Origin: Leucobacter sp. Psy1
Lineage (GTDB): Bacteria; Actinomycetota; Actinomycetes; Actinomycetales; Microbacteriaceae
Length of the DNA: 64,000 nucleotides
Assembly: GCF_020096995.1 (NCBI RefSeq)
Contig: NZ_CP083692.1
Location: 930,001 to 994,000 of the forward strand
Direction of reading: 5' to 3'
Both the position numbers and the translations under genes were made by a program. The notes under the pieces are model-generated. The model was not told where the DNA came from. It saw only the letters and a list, made by a program, of their open reading frames with translations, and searched no databases. Positions 43,295 to 52,125 of this stretch are shown one piece after another (the stretch's first letter is position 1; every line of letters begins with the position of its first letter).

Positions 43295-43936
43295 TCACGC
43301 GCCCCGCGCATCGAGCGCCTCGCGGAGAGCGCGTTCGCTGCGGATCGCGCCAGGGTTGCGGCGCAGCCACGACCTGAGCACCCGCGTCACCATTGGCATC
43401 ATCGCGAAGGTCATGGTCGGTGCCAGCACCGACACGAGGAAGAGCGAACGGAGTGGGACCGGTATCTCCGCCCACCAGGGGAACTGGGTGACGATCGTCG
43501 AGATGGTGATGTTGAGCGGGAGCATGCCCAGCCAGACGGCGATCGCCTGCTTCCAGCGCGGGGGAGCAGCCCGCACGCCGATGAGACGCGATGCACCGGT
43601 GCGGGGGTCGACGACCCGGCTCAGCTGGGGTTCGTCGAACCACCCCTCGATCCCGGTCCGACGCTGTACCGCGGCGCTCGACACCAGCTGCACACCGGAG
43701 CGCTCCCAGGCTCGGCGCTGCTCGGATCGCTCCCAGCGGGCGAGTGCCTCATCGTCGACGAAACGGTAGACGACATGCAGCACATTCTCGTGGCTGGCGT
43801 CGCGCATCACACCGCCACCGAGGCAGCCGTCGAACCCACGGGCCATCTCGAGGCCGCGGTCGATCCACTGGAGGGTCTCATCGATGCGGGCGGGGTCGGT
43901 CTCACGTCGTACGGCAACGGTCACGGGGCTGCTCAT
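43295..43936 (-). CDS. Antibiotic biosynthesis monooxygenase-like protein with membrane tail
   Basis: A 213-residue protein in two parts. Residues 1-100 form an ABM/heme-degrading-type ferredoxin-like domain ('RIDETLQWIDRGLEMARGFD', 'HENVLHVVYRFVDDEALARW'). Residues 135-200 carry two hydrophobic helices ('AIAVWLGMLPLNITISTIV', 'SLFLVSVLAPTMTFAMMPMV'). Such fusions are known in actinobacteria, but the function is not defined. ATG 43936 is the start of similarity. It converges on the catabolic operon with a 17-bp gap and is divergent from the siderophore operon. Confidence 0.75.
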   Translation of the reverse strand: MSSPVTVAVRRETDPARIDETLQWIDRGLEMARGFDGCLGGGVMRDASHENVLHVVYRFVDDEALARWERSEQRRAWERSGVQLVSSAAVQRRTGIEGWFDEPQLSRVVDPRTGASRLIGVRAAPPRWKQAIAVWLGMLPLNITISTIVTQFPWWAEIPVPLRSLFLVSVLAPTMTFAMMPMVTRVLRSWLRRNPGAIRSERALREALDARGA

Positions 43937-44080
43937 GACCTCTATTCGAGCAGACACATGTGACGGGTTCGTTTCACCCGCGTATCTGCCTCGCGAACAC
44001 TCCATTGCGATCCACGAAATGCGACGCGTCGGGTGTGGAAGGACGGTCGCGCGACACGCCCGTGATTGATCACATGATGA

Positions 44081-44099
44081 TGAGGTTTGCCTTACCTAA
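44081..44099. promoter_or_regulatory. IdeR/DtxR iron box
   Basis: TGAGGTTTGCCTTACCTAA matches the DtxR/IdeR consensus TTAGGTTAGGCTAACCTAA at 15 of 19 positions, including both CCTAA/AGG arms. It lies 27 bp before the GTG of the siderophore-binding gene. It indicates repression by iron. Confidence 0.82.
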
Positions 44100-44125
44100 T
44101 CTGCTCTTGTACAGTTCCAGAGGCT

Positions 44126-45124
44126 GTGATCCCCGACAGATTGGTACACCCATTGGTCTCCTCCACACTTCGACGCTCATCACTGGTCGCGATCGCGGCC
44201 GTCTCGACACTGCTACTCGCGTCCTGCGCGGGAGCGGATGATCCATCGGCCGAAGCCGAAGCCCAGACCGAGGGGATCGCCTTCGAGCACCCATCGATCG
44301 ACGGTCTCGCCATCGAATTCGATGCTCAGCCGGAGAACGTTGTGATGGACTGCTATGCCTACAGCTCCCTCCACGAGTACGGCATCGAGCCGGTCGCCCT
44401 CTTCGGATACGAGTGCGACAACCCGTTCGTGATGGGAGATGCCGATACGGCGGGCATCGAAATGCTCGGCAAGGACGGAGAGATCGATGTCGAGAAGCTC
44501 GCCGAAGTGCAGCCGGATGCCATCGTCGGCCAGGGCGACGCGAACGGGTGGGCGTGGTTCGACGAGGACGTGAACGCTCAGATGACGCGTGTTGCGCCGT
44601 TCGTGCCGCTCCCCGCTGACGGATCGATGGATGAGCGGATCGCGGACACTCGCGAAGTTGCGGCCTTCTTCGGCGGCGACACGGAGTCAGAGGAGATCCT
44701 GCAGTCGGATGAGGATCTCGGGCAGGCGAAGGAAGCCGTCAGTGCGGCACTCGCTGAGAACGAGCGCAAGATCATGCTGGCCAGCCCGGCGAAAGAGATG
44801 CTGTACACCGGCGTCGGGTTCGCTCAGGCCGACCTGCTTGAGGAGCTCGGGGCGACGATCGTCGGAGCAGATGCGCCCGAGGAGGGGAACCCTTGGGGTC
44901 AGGTGGCCTGGGAAGATGCATCCACATACGAGGCCGACCTGATCCTCGTCGAAGGATACTCCGACGATTTCGCGTTCACCTCGGATCTCTGGGACACGCT
45001 GCCGGCAGTCGAGGCCGGTCAGCTCGCCGCTTGGAGTTCGAAGGGTGCGATGACCGCATCCACTTACGCCGCATGGCTCGAGGAGGTCGCCGACCTCGTC
45101 TCGTCCTCGAAGCAGGTTGTGTAA
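44126..45124 (+). CDS. Iron-siderophore ABC transporter substrate-binding lipoprotein
   Basis: A 332-residue FepB/FecB-like binding protein. The signal peptide 'SLVAIAAVSTLLLASC' ends in a lipobox. The two-lobed fold is marked by 'GQGDANGWAWFDEDVNAQ', 'LEELGATIVGADAPEE' and 'YEADLILVEGY'. Start choice is uncertain: GTG 44126 has AGAGG close upstream, and TTG 44153 is possible. Two permeases and an ATPase follow, and an IdeR box precedes it, so it is an iron-regulated siderophore importer. The siderophore is unknown. Confidence 0.87.
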   Translation: MIPDRLVHPLVSSTLRRSSLVAIAAVSTLLLASCAGADDPSAEAEAQTEGIAFEHPSIDGLAIEFDAQPENVVMDCYAYSSLHEYGIEPVALFGYECDNPFVMGDADTAGIEMLGKDGEIDVEKLAEVQPDAIVGQGDANGWAWFDEDVNAQMTRVAPFVPLPADGSMDERIADTREVAAFFGGDTESEEILQSDEDLGQAKEAVSAALAENERKIMLASPAKEMLYTGVGFAQADLLEELGATIVGADAPEEGNPWGQVAWEDASTYEADLILVEGYSDDFAFTSDLWDTLPAVEAGQLAAWSSKGAMTASTYAAWLEEVADLVSSSKQVV

Positions 45125-45131
45125 CCCTCGG

Positions 45132-46214
45132 ATGGTGCTTCCGGTCGACACGACTCGCCGATCAGCTCCCGGCACTGCGGTGCCCGGAGTTGATCGGCGC
45201 CGGTCGCTCCTGCGAGCGGGCGACGGGGGCCGCTGGGCCGGCCTCCTCGTGCTGGCGTTGCTCTGCGCTGCCGCCCTGATCGCGAGCATGCTCGTCGGCT
45301 CGCGCGGCATAGACCCGTCCGACGTGTTCTCCTCGCTGATCCATCCCGACCCCGATGACCCCGTCTCGCAGGCAGTCTGGTTCTCTCGCGTGCCGCGTAC
45401 CGTGATCGTGCTCGCGGCCGGTGCGGCGCTCGGCGTCGCGGGCGCCCTCATGCAGGCTGTCACGCGGAATCCGATGGCAGATCCCGGCATCCTGGGCGTC
45501 AACGCCGGAGCGTCACTCGCGGTAGTCGTCGGCCTCGCGTTCTTCGGGGTCACCGATGTGGCGCAGTACATGTGGTGGGCGTTCGGCGGCGCGCTGCTCA
45601 CGTCGATCCTCGTCTTCGTGATCGGCAACACGGGTACCGTGCGCGGTAACGCCGTCCGAATGACTCTCTCCGGAGTCGCGCTCGGCGCCGTCCTCTCCGG
45701 CTTCTCTTCAGCCGTGCTGCTCACGAACTCGCAATTGCTCGAACGAATGCGCGGGTGGTCGGCCGGCACCACGGCCTCCCAGCCGCTCGAAGGCACCGTG
45801 CAACTCCTGCCATTCATTGGTGCCGGACTGGTCATCGCGCTGCTCAGCTCGCGGGCGCTCGACGTGCTGTCGCTCGGCGAAGCCTCCGCGGTGGCGATGG
45901 GTGCGCACCCGAACCGCATCAGGCTCGTGGTGCTCATCGCCATCGCCCTGCTCGCCGGTGCCGCTACTGCGGCGGCTGGCCCGATCGGGTTCCTCGGCCT
46001 CCTCGCACCGCACCTCGCGCGCATGGTCGTCGGCCCCCACCAGGGCTGGATCCTCGCGTATTCGGTGCTGATCGCGCCGGCCGTCATGGGGTTCGCCGAC
46101 GTGCTCGGGCGAGTGATCACGAAAGGCGAGGTCCCCGTCGGCGTCGTCACCGCGTTCATCGGTGCTCCCGTACTGATCGTCATGGTCCGCCGCCTCCGTG
46201 TCTCCGAGGTGTGA
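45132..46214 (+). CDS. FecCD-family iron-siderophore permease (first)
   Basis: A 360-residue permease with about nine to ten helices. FecCD hallmarks are 'FSRVPRTVIVLAAGAALGVA', 'LMQAVTRNPMADPGILGVNA', 'RMTLSGVALGAVLSGF' and 'AAGPIGFLGLLAPHLARMVV'. ATG 45132 lies 7 bp after the binding-protein stop. It pairs with the next permease to form the membrane channel. Confidence 0.93.
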   Translation: MVLPVDTTRRSAPGTAVPGVDRRRSLLRAGDGGRWAGLLVLALLCAAALIASMLVGSRGIDPSDVFSSLIHPDPDDPVSQAVWFSRVPRTVIVLAAGAALGVAGALMQAVTRNPMADPGILGVNAGASLAVVVGLAFFGVTDVAQYMWWAFGGALLTSILVFVIGNTGTVRGNAVRMTLSGVALGAVLSGFSSAVLLTNSQLLERMRGWSAGTTASQPLEGTVQLLPFIGAGLVIALLSSRALDVLSLGEASAVAMGAHPNRIRLVVLIAIALLAGAATAAAGPIGFLGLLAPHLARMVVGPHQGWILAYSVLIAPAVMGFADVLGRVITKGEVPVGVVTAFIGAPVLIVMVRRLRVSEV

Positions 46215-46218
46215 ACCC

Positions 46219-47271
46219 ATGACGCAACTCGACTTCGGACGGCGCGTCGTTCGTCTCGGCGGCGCCGAGCGCCCGGTCGCCCTCCTCGATGTCCGCTCGA
46301 TCGTCCTCTGCACTGCGCTGTGGATCGTGACAGTGCTGCTGGCCCTCTACGCGACATTCTCGGGATCGGTGGGCATCTCTCCAGGAGAAGCGTTGCAAGC
46401 GCTCGTGGGGCGGGGTGACGAGTACACGACGATGATCGTGCTGGAGTGGCGAGCGCCGCGAGTCGTGATGGCGGTGCTCCTCGGCGTATGCCTCGCCCTC
46501 AGCGGTGCAATCTTCCAGAATCTCACCGGTAATCCGCTCGGTTCTCCTGATGTCATCGGGTTCCAAACGGGGTCCTTCACCGGAGCACTCGTCGTCATGC
46601 TCCTCCTCGGCGGCGGCTCGGTCGCGACCATGGCCGGCGCGCTCATCGGCGGGACCGCCACGGCGTTCCTCGTGTTCTTCCTGTCGCTCAAGCGGGGAGC
46701 GATGCGCGGCGTTCGATTGATCATCGTCGGGATCGGTGTGAGTGCGATGCTCGCGTCGGTGAACGTATGGCTGCTGCTCACCGCCACCGTCGAGAACGCC
46801 ATCATGGCGAGTCTCTGGGGAGCCGGCAATCTCTCGGGTGCCTCTTGGGCGACCGCAACCGTCGTGGTGATCGGTGCGGTGATCTTCGTCGGCGGGGCAG
46901 GAGCACTCGCGCGGCCGATGCGACTGCTGCAGATCGGGGTCCTGTTCGCCACGGCGCTCGGGCAGAACGTGCGTGCGCTCCAAGTTGCGGCAATCGTCAT
47001 CGGCATTGGGCTCACCGCGCTGGCGACCGCGACCGCCGGGCCGATCTCGTTCATTGCGCTCGCCGCGCCGCAGATCGCTCGACGTCTCGTCCGGTCAGAC
47101 GGACTCGCACTCGGGCCGACCGCCGCTGTGGGGGCGCTCCTCTTGCTCCTCGCTGACGTGGTGTCGCAGCGGATCCACCCGGATACACCACTGCCCGTAG
47201 GGATCGTCACGGTGTCGATCGGTGGCCTCTACTTCCTCTGGCTCCTCCTTCGAGAAGGGAAAAAACAGTGA
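46219..47271 (+). CDS. FecCD-family iron-siderophore permease (second)
   Basis: A 350-residue permease. It shows 'LEWRAPRVVMAVLLGVCLAL', 'GAIFQNLTGNPLGSPDVIGF' and 'ATATAGPISFIALAAPQIAR', the FecCD signatures in its partner-specific form. It begins 4 bp after the first permease. The stop overlaps the ATPase start by 4 nt (GTGA). Confidence 0.93.
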   Translation: MTQLDFGRRVVRLGGAERPVALLDVRSIVLCTALWIVTVLLALYATFSGSVGISPGEALQALVGRGDEYTTMIVLEWRAPRVVMAVLLGVCLALSGAIFQNLTGNPLGSPDVIGFQTGSFTGALVVMLLLGGGSVATMAGALIGGTATAFLVFFLSLKRGAMRGVRLIIVGIGVSAMLASVNVWLLLTATVENAIMASLWGAGNLSGASWATATVVVIGAVIFVGGAGALARPMRLLQIGVLFATALGQNVRALQVAAIVIGIGLTALATATAGPISFIALAAPQIARRLVRSDGLALGPTAAVGALLLLLADVVSQRIHPDTPLPVGIVTVSIGGLYFLWLLLREGKKQ

Positions 47272-48083
47272 CTCGTCTGCGTGTGGAACGGGCCGATCTC
47301 GGGTACGCCGACACGGTGGTGTGCTCGAACATCTCGGTGGAGGTGCCGGATGGTGCGTTCACGGTGATCGTCGGCCCCAACGCCTGCGGTAAATCAACGC
47401 TGTTAAAGAGTCTCACCCGACTCCTGCCTCCTGCCCGTGGCAGTGTCTTTCTCGACGGGCGGCGCCTGCATGAGCTTCCCACGAAACACGTGGCGCGTCA
47501 GGTCGGATTGCTCCCGCAGGGGGCCGTGGCCCCCGATGGCATTCGAGTGGTGGACCTGGTGACGCGAGGCCGGTATCCGCACCAGCGGCTCTTCAGCCCC
47601 TGGTCCCCGGAGGATGAGGACGCGGTACGTGGCGCGATGCGCGCCACGGGAGTGCACGAACTCTCGGGGCGGATGGTCGACGAGCTGTCGGGCGGCCAGC
47701 GGCAACGGGTCTGGATGGCGGTGGCGCTGGCGCAGGAGACGCCGATTCTGCTCTTGGACGAGCCGACCACCTACCTCGATCTCAATCATCAGATCGAGTT
47801 GCTCGAACTCTGTCGTTCGCTGAACCGGCAGCACGGCACCACTCTGGTGGCGGTGCTGCACGATCTGAATCAAGCGGCGCGATACGCCGACCACATCATA
47901 GCGATCCAATCGGGGGAAGTGATCGCGACAGGGACACCGGCCGCGGTCATCACGGAATCGCTCGTCGAGCAGGTGTTCACGCTCGATGCTCGGGTGATCG
48001 CGGATCCAGAGTCAGGTACGCCGCTCGTTGTCCCGCGCTGGCGGCACTCCGTCTCGGCTGCTCCGAGTGCGGAGCGCACGTGA
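47268..48083 (+). CDS. Iron-siderophore ABC transporter ATP-binding protein
   Basis: A 271-residue FecE/FepC-like ATPase. Walker A 'GPNACGKSTLLKSL', signature 'LSGGQRQRVWMA', Walker B 'ILLLDEPTTYLDL' and switch His in 'VLHDLNQAARYAD' are all intact. It starts on GTG overlapping the permease. Its last 107 bp overlap the 3' end of the convergent MFS gene. Confidence 0.93.
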   Translation: MTRLRVERADLGYADTVVCSNISVEVPDGAFTVIVGPNACGKSTLLKSLTRLLPPARGSVFLDGRRLHELPTKHVARQVGLLPQGAVAPDGIRVVDLVTRGRYPHQRLFSPWSPEDEDAVRGAMRATGVHELSGRMVDELSGGQRQRVWMAVALAQETPILLLDEPTTYLDLNHQIELLELCRSLNRQHGTTLVAVLHDLNQAARYADHIIAIQSGEVIATGTPAAVITESLVEQVFTLDARVIADPESGTPLVVPRWRHSVSAAPSAERT

Positions 48084-49233
48084 GCGCACCGACCAGACCG
48101 ACCGCCGCGGCCACGATGAACGCCGCGCGCTGACCGACGAGATCGCTGATGCCCCCGAGCGCCGGCGCGGCGAGGGTCTGCCCGAGGGCCAGGACCAGGA
48201 ATGCGAGGCCGACACCGGCGGCCGGATGGTCGGCGTACACCCGGGTCCCCCACAGCAGGAGGAGTCCCGACGCGGCGATGTAGGTGGCCCCGAATACGGC
48301 GAGAGCGAGCGCCGAAGCAACGATGCTGCTCGGGGCAATTGCAACGAGCCCTGTTGAGGCGGCGAGGACGGTCACCGTGACGATCCACGCCCGTCTGAGG
48401 CCGAGTATCCGCTGCAGATCCCCGCCTGCCGCTCCGATGACCCCGAGTGCGCCGAGCAGGATCCAGCAGATCGTCGACGCTGTGTCGCTCAGGCGCCCCT
48501 CCGAGACGAGCAGGTCGCGCCCGAAGGTCCAGATCGCGGTGCTCGAGGTGCCGAGGAGGAGGGCAGCGCCGATGAGGCGCAGTGCGCCGGGAGGGAGGAG
48601 CGGGCGGGGGAGGAGGCCGGCGCCGGCGGCATGAATACCGGCTGTTGCGCCGGGTGCACGGGTCGTCCGGGGTACCGTGAGCGCCGCCCAGATCGTGATG
48701 GCGGCAGAAAGTGCAGCGAAAGCGATCCATGCCGCACGCCAGTGCTCGTGGGCGAGGAGCGCCACCGGCCCGGAGATCGCGACGCCCAAACCCGTGCCCG
48801 CGTTCACGACCGTCTGCACCCGGCTCTGTCTTGCGGTCTCCACGGTGTGCGCGATGGCGTGGGCGAGCGGAGGGGAGGCGATCCCCGTACTGGCACCCGC
48901 CACGATCACTCCCGCCGCGAGAGTGGCGGTGTTCGGTGCGAGGGCGATCGTCACAGTGCCGAGCGTCGCAGTGGTTCCAGCTGCGACCGCGATGGCGCGC
49001 CCACCGAACCGCGGAGTGAGGAGCGTCGAGATGATGATGGCCACGCAGTAGGAGGCGTACGAACCCGAGGCGAGTGCTCCGACAGTGGCCGCACCCAGGT
49101 CGAATGCTTCGCGAAAGGTCGGGACGAAGAGACCGTAGGCGAAGCGGGCGAGGCCGTAGCACGCGGCAATCAGTGCAGCGCCGGCGAAGGTGAGCTTCCA
49201 CACGCTGCTGCGTGCGGGGGTGGTCGGAGTCAT
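47977..49233 (-). CDS. MFS transporter (YbfB/CynX-like)
   Basis: A 418-residue twelve-helix major facilitator. It starts 'LIAACYGLARFAYGLFVPTF' and has 'VGALASGSYASYCVAIIIST', features of the YbfB/YjiJ group. The last 35 residues are hydrophilic and lie opposite the ATPase gene, a long tail-to-tail overlap that suggests its C-terminal end is extended. It is divergent from a TetR gene across an inverted repeat and is probably repressed by it. The substrate is unknown. Confidence 0.85.
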   Translation of the reverse strand: MTPTTPARSSVWKLTFAGAALIAACYGLARFAYGLFVPTFREAFDLGAATVGALASGSYASYCVAIIISTLLTPRFGGRAIAVAAGTTATLGTVTIALAPNTATLAAGVIVAGASTGIASPPLAHAIAHTVETARQSRVQTVVNAGTGLGVAISGPVALLAHEHWRAAWIAFAALSAAITIWAALTVPRTTRAPGATAGIHAAGAGLLPRPLLPPGALRLIGAALLLGTSSTAIWTFGRDLLVSEGRLSDTASTICWILLGALGVIGAAGGDLQRILGLRRAWIVTVTVLAASTGLVAIAPSSIVASALALAVFGATYIAASGLLLLWGTRVYADHPAAGVGLAFLVLALGQTLAAPALGGISDLVGQRAAFIVAAAVGLVGALTCAPHSEQPRRSAASAGQRAAYLTLDPRSPEHRA

Positions 49234-49245
49234 GCGGCCTCATCT

Positions 49246-49291
49246 CACAGATCGGTGAAGTCCTTCGAAGGCAATAGTATACTGATCTGTG
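49246..49291. promoter_or_regulatory. Inverted repeat between the MFS and TetR genes
   Basis: CACAGATCGG (49246-49255) and its inverted partner CTGATCTGTG (49282-49291) match at nine of ten positions. The palindrome AGTATACT (49277-49284) lies at the inner edge of the right arm. The divergent gap is 81 bp. It is a likely operator of the adjacent TetR protein. Confidence 0.55.
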
Positions 49292-49314
49292 AAGTGAGCG
49301 CGAGGGGGGAAGGC

Positions 49315-49917
49315 ATGTCCGCGGAAGTGAGCGCCAGTCTCTGGGAGGCGCCAGTCCTGACGCCCGGAGCACGTCGTATTCTCGAGGTCGCTTCGGAGCT
49401 CTTCTACCGGCGGGGGATCCACGCGGTGGGTGTCGACACGATCGCGGCAGAGTCAGGCGTGACGAAGCGCACGCTCTATGATCGTTTCGGCTCCAAGGAC
49501 CATCTCGTCGCGGAGTATCTCGCCGCCAGGCACCGGCGGTGGTGGGAGCATCTCGAAGAGCTCATCGCCGAGGCGCGGGCTCCCCGTGTGCTCGCGGTGT
49601 TCGATGCGTATGCGGACGAGCTGCTGCCGGCGGATCGCGGGTGCGCCTTCCTGAATGCGGCGGCCGAACTCCCGGCTGAGCACCCCGCGTATCGCCTCGT
49701 GCAGGAGCACAAGCTGGCGGTGCGGAAGCGTGTCGAAGAGCTCCTCGTGGAGGACCTTCCCGACGCCGAAGGGGCGGCCGAGACCGCCGACCACCTGATG
49801 CTCCTGCTCGAGGGTGCGGTTGCGCACCGGGGAATCGACGGCTCGCGCCGACTCGCTCGGCGAGCCCGCCGGATCGCGGCAGAACTCGTCAGCGGCGACG
49901 GTATTCGGCGAGTGTGA
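49315..49917 (+). CDS. TetR/AcrR-family transcriptional regulator
   Basis: A 200-residue repressor. The HTH is 'RILEVASELFYRRGIHAVGV', 'IAAESGVTKRTLYDRFGSKD'. The C-terminal domain contains 'GCAFLNAAAELPAEHPA', seen in a TetR subgroup often paired with MFS genes. ATG 49315 follows GGGGGAAGG. It probably represses the divergent MFS gene. The last 29 bp overlap the convergent reductase gene. Confidence 0.92.
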   Translation: MSAEVSASLWEAPVLTPGARRILEVASELFYRRGIHAVGVDTIAAESGVTKRTLYDRFGSKDHLVAEYLAARHRRWWEHLEELIAEARAPRVLAVFDAYADELLPADRGCAFLNAAAELPAEHPAYRLVQEHKLAVRKRVEELLVEDLPDAEGAAETADHLMLLLEGAVAHRGIDGSRRLARRARRIAAELVSGDGIRRV

Positions 49918-50467
49918 CGCCTGAGTCGAACGTCTGGGTGCCCGTGCATTCCCAGGCTCGTGGAGCGAAATCCCGTGCGGCGAACAGCGGGATCCCAACG
50001 CCGAAGGTCACGGGGTTGATCTTCAGTGCGAGGTGGTCGATCTCGTCGGCCAGCGCGGCCGCGAGTCGGCCGCCGCCGCAGAGCCATATTCCCATTCCGG
50101 CCTCTCGTTTCAGTGCACGTACCGTCTCGACCGGGTCCGCGGCGGTGAACTCGACCTGGTCGCTGCCTGCGGGCCCCGCGTGGTCTCGTGTGAACACGAT
50201 CTGGCGCAGGTGCGTGTATGGGTTCGGAATGTGGTGCTCGGGGAGTCCGACCGCATAGGTGTTCCATCCCATCAGGACAGTGTCGAATGGGCCATCGGCG
50301 ACGTCGAGTCCTGCGGCGTCGGCGAGTGCGGTGGGCGCCGTTCCGCGGTAGCGCGACCAGATGGGTCCCATGTGGTCTCCCTCCGCGAGGAATGAATCGA
50401 ACTCACCGGAGGGACCGGCGATGTAGCCGTCGAGGCTGACGGCGACGTAGTAGGTCAGGGTGCGCAT
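49889..50467 (-). CDS. Dihydrofolate reductase-like (RibD C-terminal domain) protein
   Basis: A 192-residue protein of the RibD-C/DHFR superfamily. 'YYVAVSLDGYIAGPSGEFD' at the N-terminus, 'DTVLMGWNTYAVGL' and 'GIWLCGGGRLAAALADEID' (the NADPH-binding GGG) define the family. It is a stand-alone reductase of unknown substrate, not true folate DHFR. ATG 50467 starts the family sequence. It is divergent from a TetR gene that may control it. Confidence 0.9.
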   Translation of the reverse strand: MRTLTYYVAVSLDGYIAGPSGEFDSFLAEGDHMGPIWSRYRGTAPTALADAAGLDVADGPFDTVLMGWNTYAVGLPEHHIPNPYTHLRQIVFTRDHAGPAGSDQVEFTAADPVETVRALKREAGMGIWLCGGGRLAAALADEIDHLALKINPVTFGVGIPLFAARDFAPRAWECTGTQTFDSGVTLAEYRRR

Positions 50468-50540
50468 GTGAACTCCAATCACAACAGGTGAAGTGGTGTG
50501 AAGACTACAACACCTGCAGTGGTTGCGCTAGGGTGAGGGT

Positions 50541-51113
50541 GTGGCGAAGAACGATGCGCGGAGAGCGGTGCTGGGTGATGCTGGAATCGCGCTACTCGCC
50601 CACTCGGGAGCGAGGGGGCTGACGCATCGCGCGGTCGACCGCGAGGCAGGGGTTCCTCTCGGGACGGCGTCGAACTACTTCAGGAGCCGTGATGCGCTGA
50701 TCGCCGGGATATTCGAGCGCATCGGAGAGCGTCTCGCCCCCTCCGCGGTGGAGCTCGCAGAGCGAGCGTCGCGGTCGCCCGGCCGGGAGCTCTTCGCGGA
50801 GTACATCCGCGATATCGTGCGCCGTCTATCTGCGGAGTCGGATGTTACGAGGGCACTGTTCGAGCTTCGACTCGACTCGGCGAGGCGTCCGGATCTCGCC
50901 CAGGTGCTGGCTCCGTGGTTGCGTGCGGGGTTCGAGGCGGACGTGGCGTTCAATGCAGCCGCCGGTCTCCCGGGGGGGCGTCTCGAGGTCGCCCTGTTTC
51001 ACTACGCGATCGATGGCCTCATGCTCGATCTGCTGACGAGCCCGGTCGACCCGGATCTTGATCCTGATGAAGCCATCGATGCCCTGGTGGCCCGGATCCT
51101 GCCCGAGGAGTAG
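50541..51113 (+). CDS. TetR-family transcriptional regulator
   Basis: A 190-residue regulator. The HTH is 'LLAHSGARGLTHRAVDREAG' and 'VPLGTASNYFRSRDALIAGI'; the 'GTASNYF' recognition helix marks a distinct TetR subgroup. It starts on GTG at 50541, 73 bp from the divergent reductase. CAGGTG (50485-50490) and CACCTG (50511-50516) in between form a possible operator. Confidence 0.9.
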   Translation: MAKNDARRAVLGDAGIALLAHSGARGLTHRAVDREAGVPLGTASNYFRSRDALIAGIFERIGERLAPSAVELAERASRSPGRELFAEYIRDIVRRLSAESDVTRALFELRLDSARRPDLAQVLAPWLRAGFEADVAFNAAAGLPGGRLEVALFHYAIDGLMLDLLTSPVDPDLDPDEAIDALVARILPEE

Positions 51114-51170
51114 GCGCCGGGGTGTTGGTGGGGGAGGCGCGAGCGCACGGCGCGCATGAACGTGCAGGCG

Positions 51171-51188
51171 TTGCAGTAATCGCTGCAA
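51171..51188 (+). promoter_or_regulatory. Dyad upstream of the alpha/beta hydrolase
   Basis: TTGCAG (51171-51176) and CTGCAA (51183-51188) have a 6-bp spacer and end 18 bp before the hydrolase ATG. The preceding TetR gene is a candidate binder, since CTGCAGTGGTTGC also occurs in its own promoter. Confidence 0.4.
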
Positions 51189-51206
51189 TGCCGGTACTGT
51201 GAGGAT

Positions 51207-52079
51207 ATGTCGGATGCACGCGACCCCGCGGCCGATCTCGGGGAGTCTCTGTGGATCGAGCAGCCTGAAGGGACGCTCCGAGTGATCACCCGCGGTGAGC
51301 GAGGGACGCCGGTGCTCCTCCTGAGCGGCGCCGGAAACGACAACGTTTCGTTGAGCTGGCGCCGCCTGATTCCGGACCTTGCCGAGCACCACCGTGTATT
51401 CGCTCTCGACTGGCCGAAGCAGGGAGGCAGCGTGCCCTGGACCGGGACAGCGGACCATTCCCGGATGCTCGCGTGCATCGACGCGGTCCTGGAGCACTGC
51501 GAAGTCGACACCGTGTCTCTCGTCGGCCTCTCCCAAGGAGGTGCGCTCGCGCTCGCCTACGCGATCGAACGGCCCGAGCGTGTGGAGCGCATCGTTGCGC
51601 TCGCCCCGGCAGGGATCCTCTCGTTCCCACCGGTCCTGCACCAGTTGCTGTGGATGATTGCTCGAGTGCGCCTGCTGCATCGCACACTGCCGTCGCTCGT
51701 GTTTCGCAGCCGGGCCGCCTGCGCATGGTTCGCGCGACGGGCCCTGTTCGCAGGTACTGTCGACGACTTCGACGCCATCGTCGACGAGTACCACGCGGAC
51801 GTGCTGAAGCACGGGTCAGGCTCATCCGACTGGCAGAACGCCTCGATCGGCTTCCGGCGCATGCGGGTTGATCTCAGACCTCGACTCCAGGAAATCTCCT
51901 GTCCGGCCCTCTTCATCCAGGGCGCGGAGGATGCGGGTGTCCCGTCGCACCAGTCCCGCGCGGCGGCGGAGACGGTTCCCGGAGCTCGTTTCGAGCTGGT
52001 TCCCGGTTCGGGACACTGGGTGAATCGGCAGCGTCCCGAGCTCGTCAATCGCTTGATCATCGAGTTTCTCCGGCAGTGA
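51207..52079 (+). CDS. Alpha/beta hydrolase
   Basis: A 290-residue alpha/beta-fold hydrolase. The nucleophile elbow is 'LVGLSQGGALALAYA' (Ser in G-x-S-x-G), the oxyanion region is 'LLLSGAGNDN', and the acid and His are in 'FIQGAEDAGVPSH' and 'PGSGHWVNRQRPELV'. Substrate unknown. It follows the TetR gene by 93 bp and is preceded by a dyad. Confidence 0.9.
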   Translation: MSDARDPAADLGESLWIEQPEGTLRVITRGERGTPVLLLSGAGNDNVSLSWRRLIPDLAEHHRVFALDWPKQGGSVPWTGTADHSRMLACIDAVLEHCEVDTVSLVGLSQGGALALAYAIERPERVERIVALAPAGILSFPPVLHQLLWMIARVRLLHRTLPSLVFRSRAACAWFARRALFAGTVDDFDAIVDEYHADVLKHGSGSSDWQNASIGFRRMRVDLRPRLQEISCPALFIQGAEDAGVPSHQSRAAAETVPGARFELVPGSGHWVNRQRPELVNRLIIEFLRQ

Positions 52080-52125
52080 GCGGTCCGTATCCCGACCTGC
52101 ACTGCGCATACGAGAGGATGGGTGA

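Noticed and set aside
47977-48083. 107-bp tail-to-tail overlap of ATPase and MFS genes as a frameshift
   Set aside because: Both proteins keep intact conserved cores before the overlap; only their variable C-terminal tails are involved.
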